Of a stretch of 5,010 bases of DNA, positions 4,551-5,010 are shown piece by piece. Numbering within the stretch: position 1 is the stretch's first letter; the number at the start of each line of letters is the position of its first letter. Position numbers and translations under genes: made by a program. The notes under the pieces were generated by a model that worked only from the letters and a program-made list of their open reading frames with translations, was not told the DNA's origin and searched no databases. Source of the stretch: Mycobacterium sp. (GTDB taxonomy: Bacteria > Actinomycetota > Actinomycetes > Mycobacteriales > Mycobacteriaceae); NCBI GenBank assembly GCA_025965815.1, contig JAOPWF010000662.1, positions 1-5,010 on the forward strand, given 5' to 3'.

Positions 4551-5010
4551 TCAGTTGGTGTCGCGGTTGTATACCAGCACCCCGCGGTTGGCGAAGTGGG
4601 AGATCTCGTCGTCGCTGTAGCCCAGTTCGCGCAGCACCTGTTCGTTGTGCTCGCCCTGGCGGGCCGGCTGCCGGTCGGGCTCGGGGCCGGTGTCGACGGT
4701 CTCGGTGGCGTCGGTGTCCCCATTGGGTTTGGCGGCGTTGGTGAAGTGCCAGGGGCGCCCGGGCACGGTGATCCGGCCGCCGGCGCCGTCGGGCACTGTG
4801 CGGGTGGCGCCCCATTGCCTCGCCCACTCAGTCTCGGCGAATTCAGAGATATCCCGCAGTGAGCCGATCGGGATCTTGGCCTCATCGAGTTGCGCCTCCA
4901 GCGACTGGACGTCAGTGAAGGTCCAGATCCAGCGCTGCACGATCTCATGTAGTGCGTCCAGATTGCGTCGCCGATCCTGCGGGGTCCCGAAGCGCGGGTC
5001 TGCAGCGAGG
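4551..5010 (-). CDS. CaiB/BaiF-type (family III) CoA-transferase, C-terminal part
   Basis: The minus-strand frame is open from the window edge (first full codon at 5007-5009) to a TGA at 4551-4553, giving 152 residues of a protein normally near 400. It contains ADPRFGTPQDRRRN, the family's 'DPRF.....R..N' motif, then the linker helices HEIVQRWIWTFTDVQSLEAQ and DEAKIPIGSLRDISEF, where IP.G(S/P)(V/L) marks the substrate-lid segment. It closes with the typical GEHNEQVLRELGYSDDEI and a GVLVYNR tail. Family III enzymes move CoA between acyl-CoA and free acids in the cytosol through an aspartyl-CoA thioester; that catalytic Asp lies in the missing N-terminal part. A TGPEPDRQPARQG stretch just before GEHN is the usual 'P..G.H' region. 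The lipocalin-like gene follows 61 bases later. The visible part has no break. Substrate is unknown; degradation of a carboxylic acid as its CoA ester is likely. Confidence 0.9.
   Translation of the reverse strand, partial: LAADPRFGTPQDRRRNLDALHEIVQRWIWTFTDVQSLEAQLDEAKIPIGSLRDISEFAETEWARQWGATRTVPDGAGGRITVPGRPWHFTNAAKPNGDTDATETVDTGPEPDRQPARQGEHNEQVLRELGYSDDEISHFANRGVLVYNRDTN

Noticed and set aside
4147..4827. A 226-codon minus-strand frame spanning the CoA-transferase end and the lipocalin gene.
   Set aside because: Its product is Arg/Pro/Thr-rich low-complexity sequence and overlaps two regions with clear family motifs in other frames.
1..5010. Insertion sequence, integron or phage origin for the mosaic of fragments.
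   Set aside because: No transposase, integrase, terminal inverted repeats or target-site duplications were seen in either strand.

Overview
The window is high-GC DNA with strong G/C bias at third codon positions. Its gene content (FAD monooxygenase tail, VOC protein, FAH-type hydrolase remnant, zinc alcohol dehydrogenase, SDR remnants, lipocalin-like protein, CaiB/BaiF CoA-transferase, TetR regulator) is typical of a catabolic accessory region in an actinobacterium. A mycobacterium or close relative is my best guess, by inference only. I see no tRNA, rRNA, CRISPR array, transposase or phage gene.

Plus strand, 1-1981. The end of a probable FAD-dependent aromatic monooxygenase (2-157) is followed 11 bases later by a VOC-fold gene (169). 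The VOC reading frame runs to 816, but it appears to be a frameshift chimera: its natural end is probably the stop at 648-650. The last part of the open frame is the start of a separate fumarylacetoacetate hydrolase-like gene (GTG at 718 with its own Shine-Dalgarno), itself broken by two more single-base shifts and cut short at 886. Next comes an intact zinc-dependent alcohol dehydrogenase (941-1981). This looks like a decayed ring-hydroxylation and side-chain catabolism operon in which the dehydrogenase is still complete.

Minus strand, 5010-2027. From upstream to downstream: the C-terminal third of a CaiB/BaiF CoA-transferase (runs off the window), a lipocalin-like gene broken by a nonsense codon and at least one frameshift, about 240 bases with no recognisable gene, a 16-codon stub matching an SDR N-terminus, an intact TetR-family regulator (3024-3623), a C-terminal scrap of an aconitase-family protein, a small unknown reading frame with a good Shine-Dalgarno, and a C-terminal scrap of an SDR. 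The two strands converge near 1982-2026, where I see no clear terminator.

The main message is decay. Only the alcohol dehydrogenase and the TetR regulator look complete and intact. Around them lie five or six catabolic gene remnants, nearly all explained by one-base insertions or deletions, several of them in short G or C runs. Either this is a real gene graveyard around a surviving dehydrogenase and regulator, or part of it is sequencing error; read-level data would decide. I did not find a convincing new biological system. The points most worth following are the TetR protein, which carries a GCLTV cysteine motif resembling the electrophile sensor NemR, and the two SDR pieces flanking it, which may be halves of one interrupted gene.
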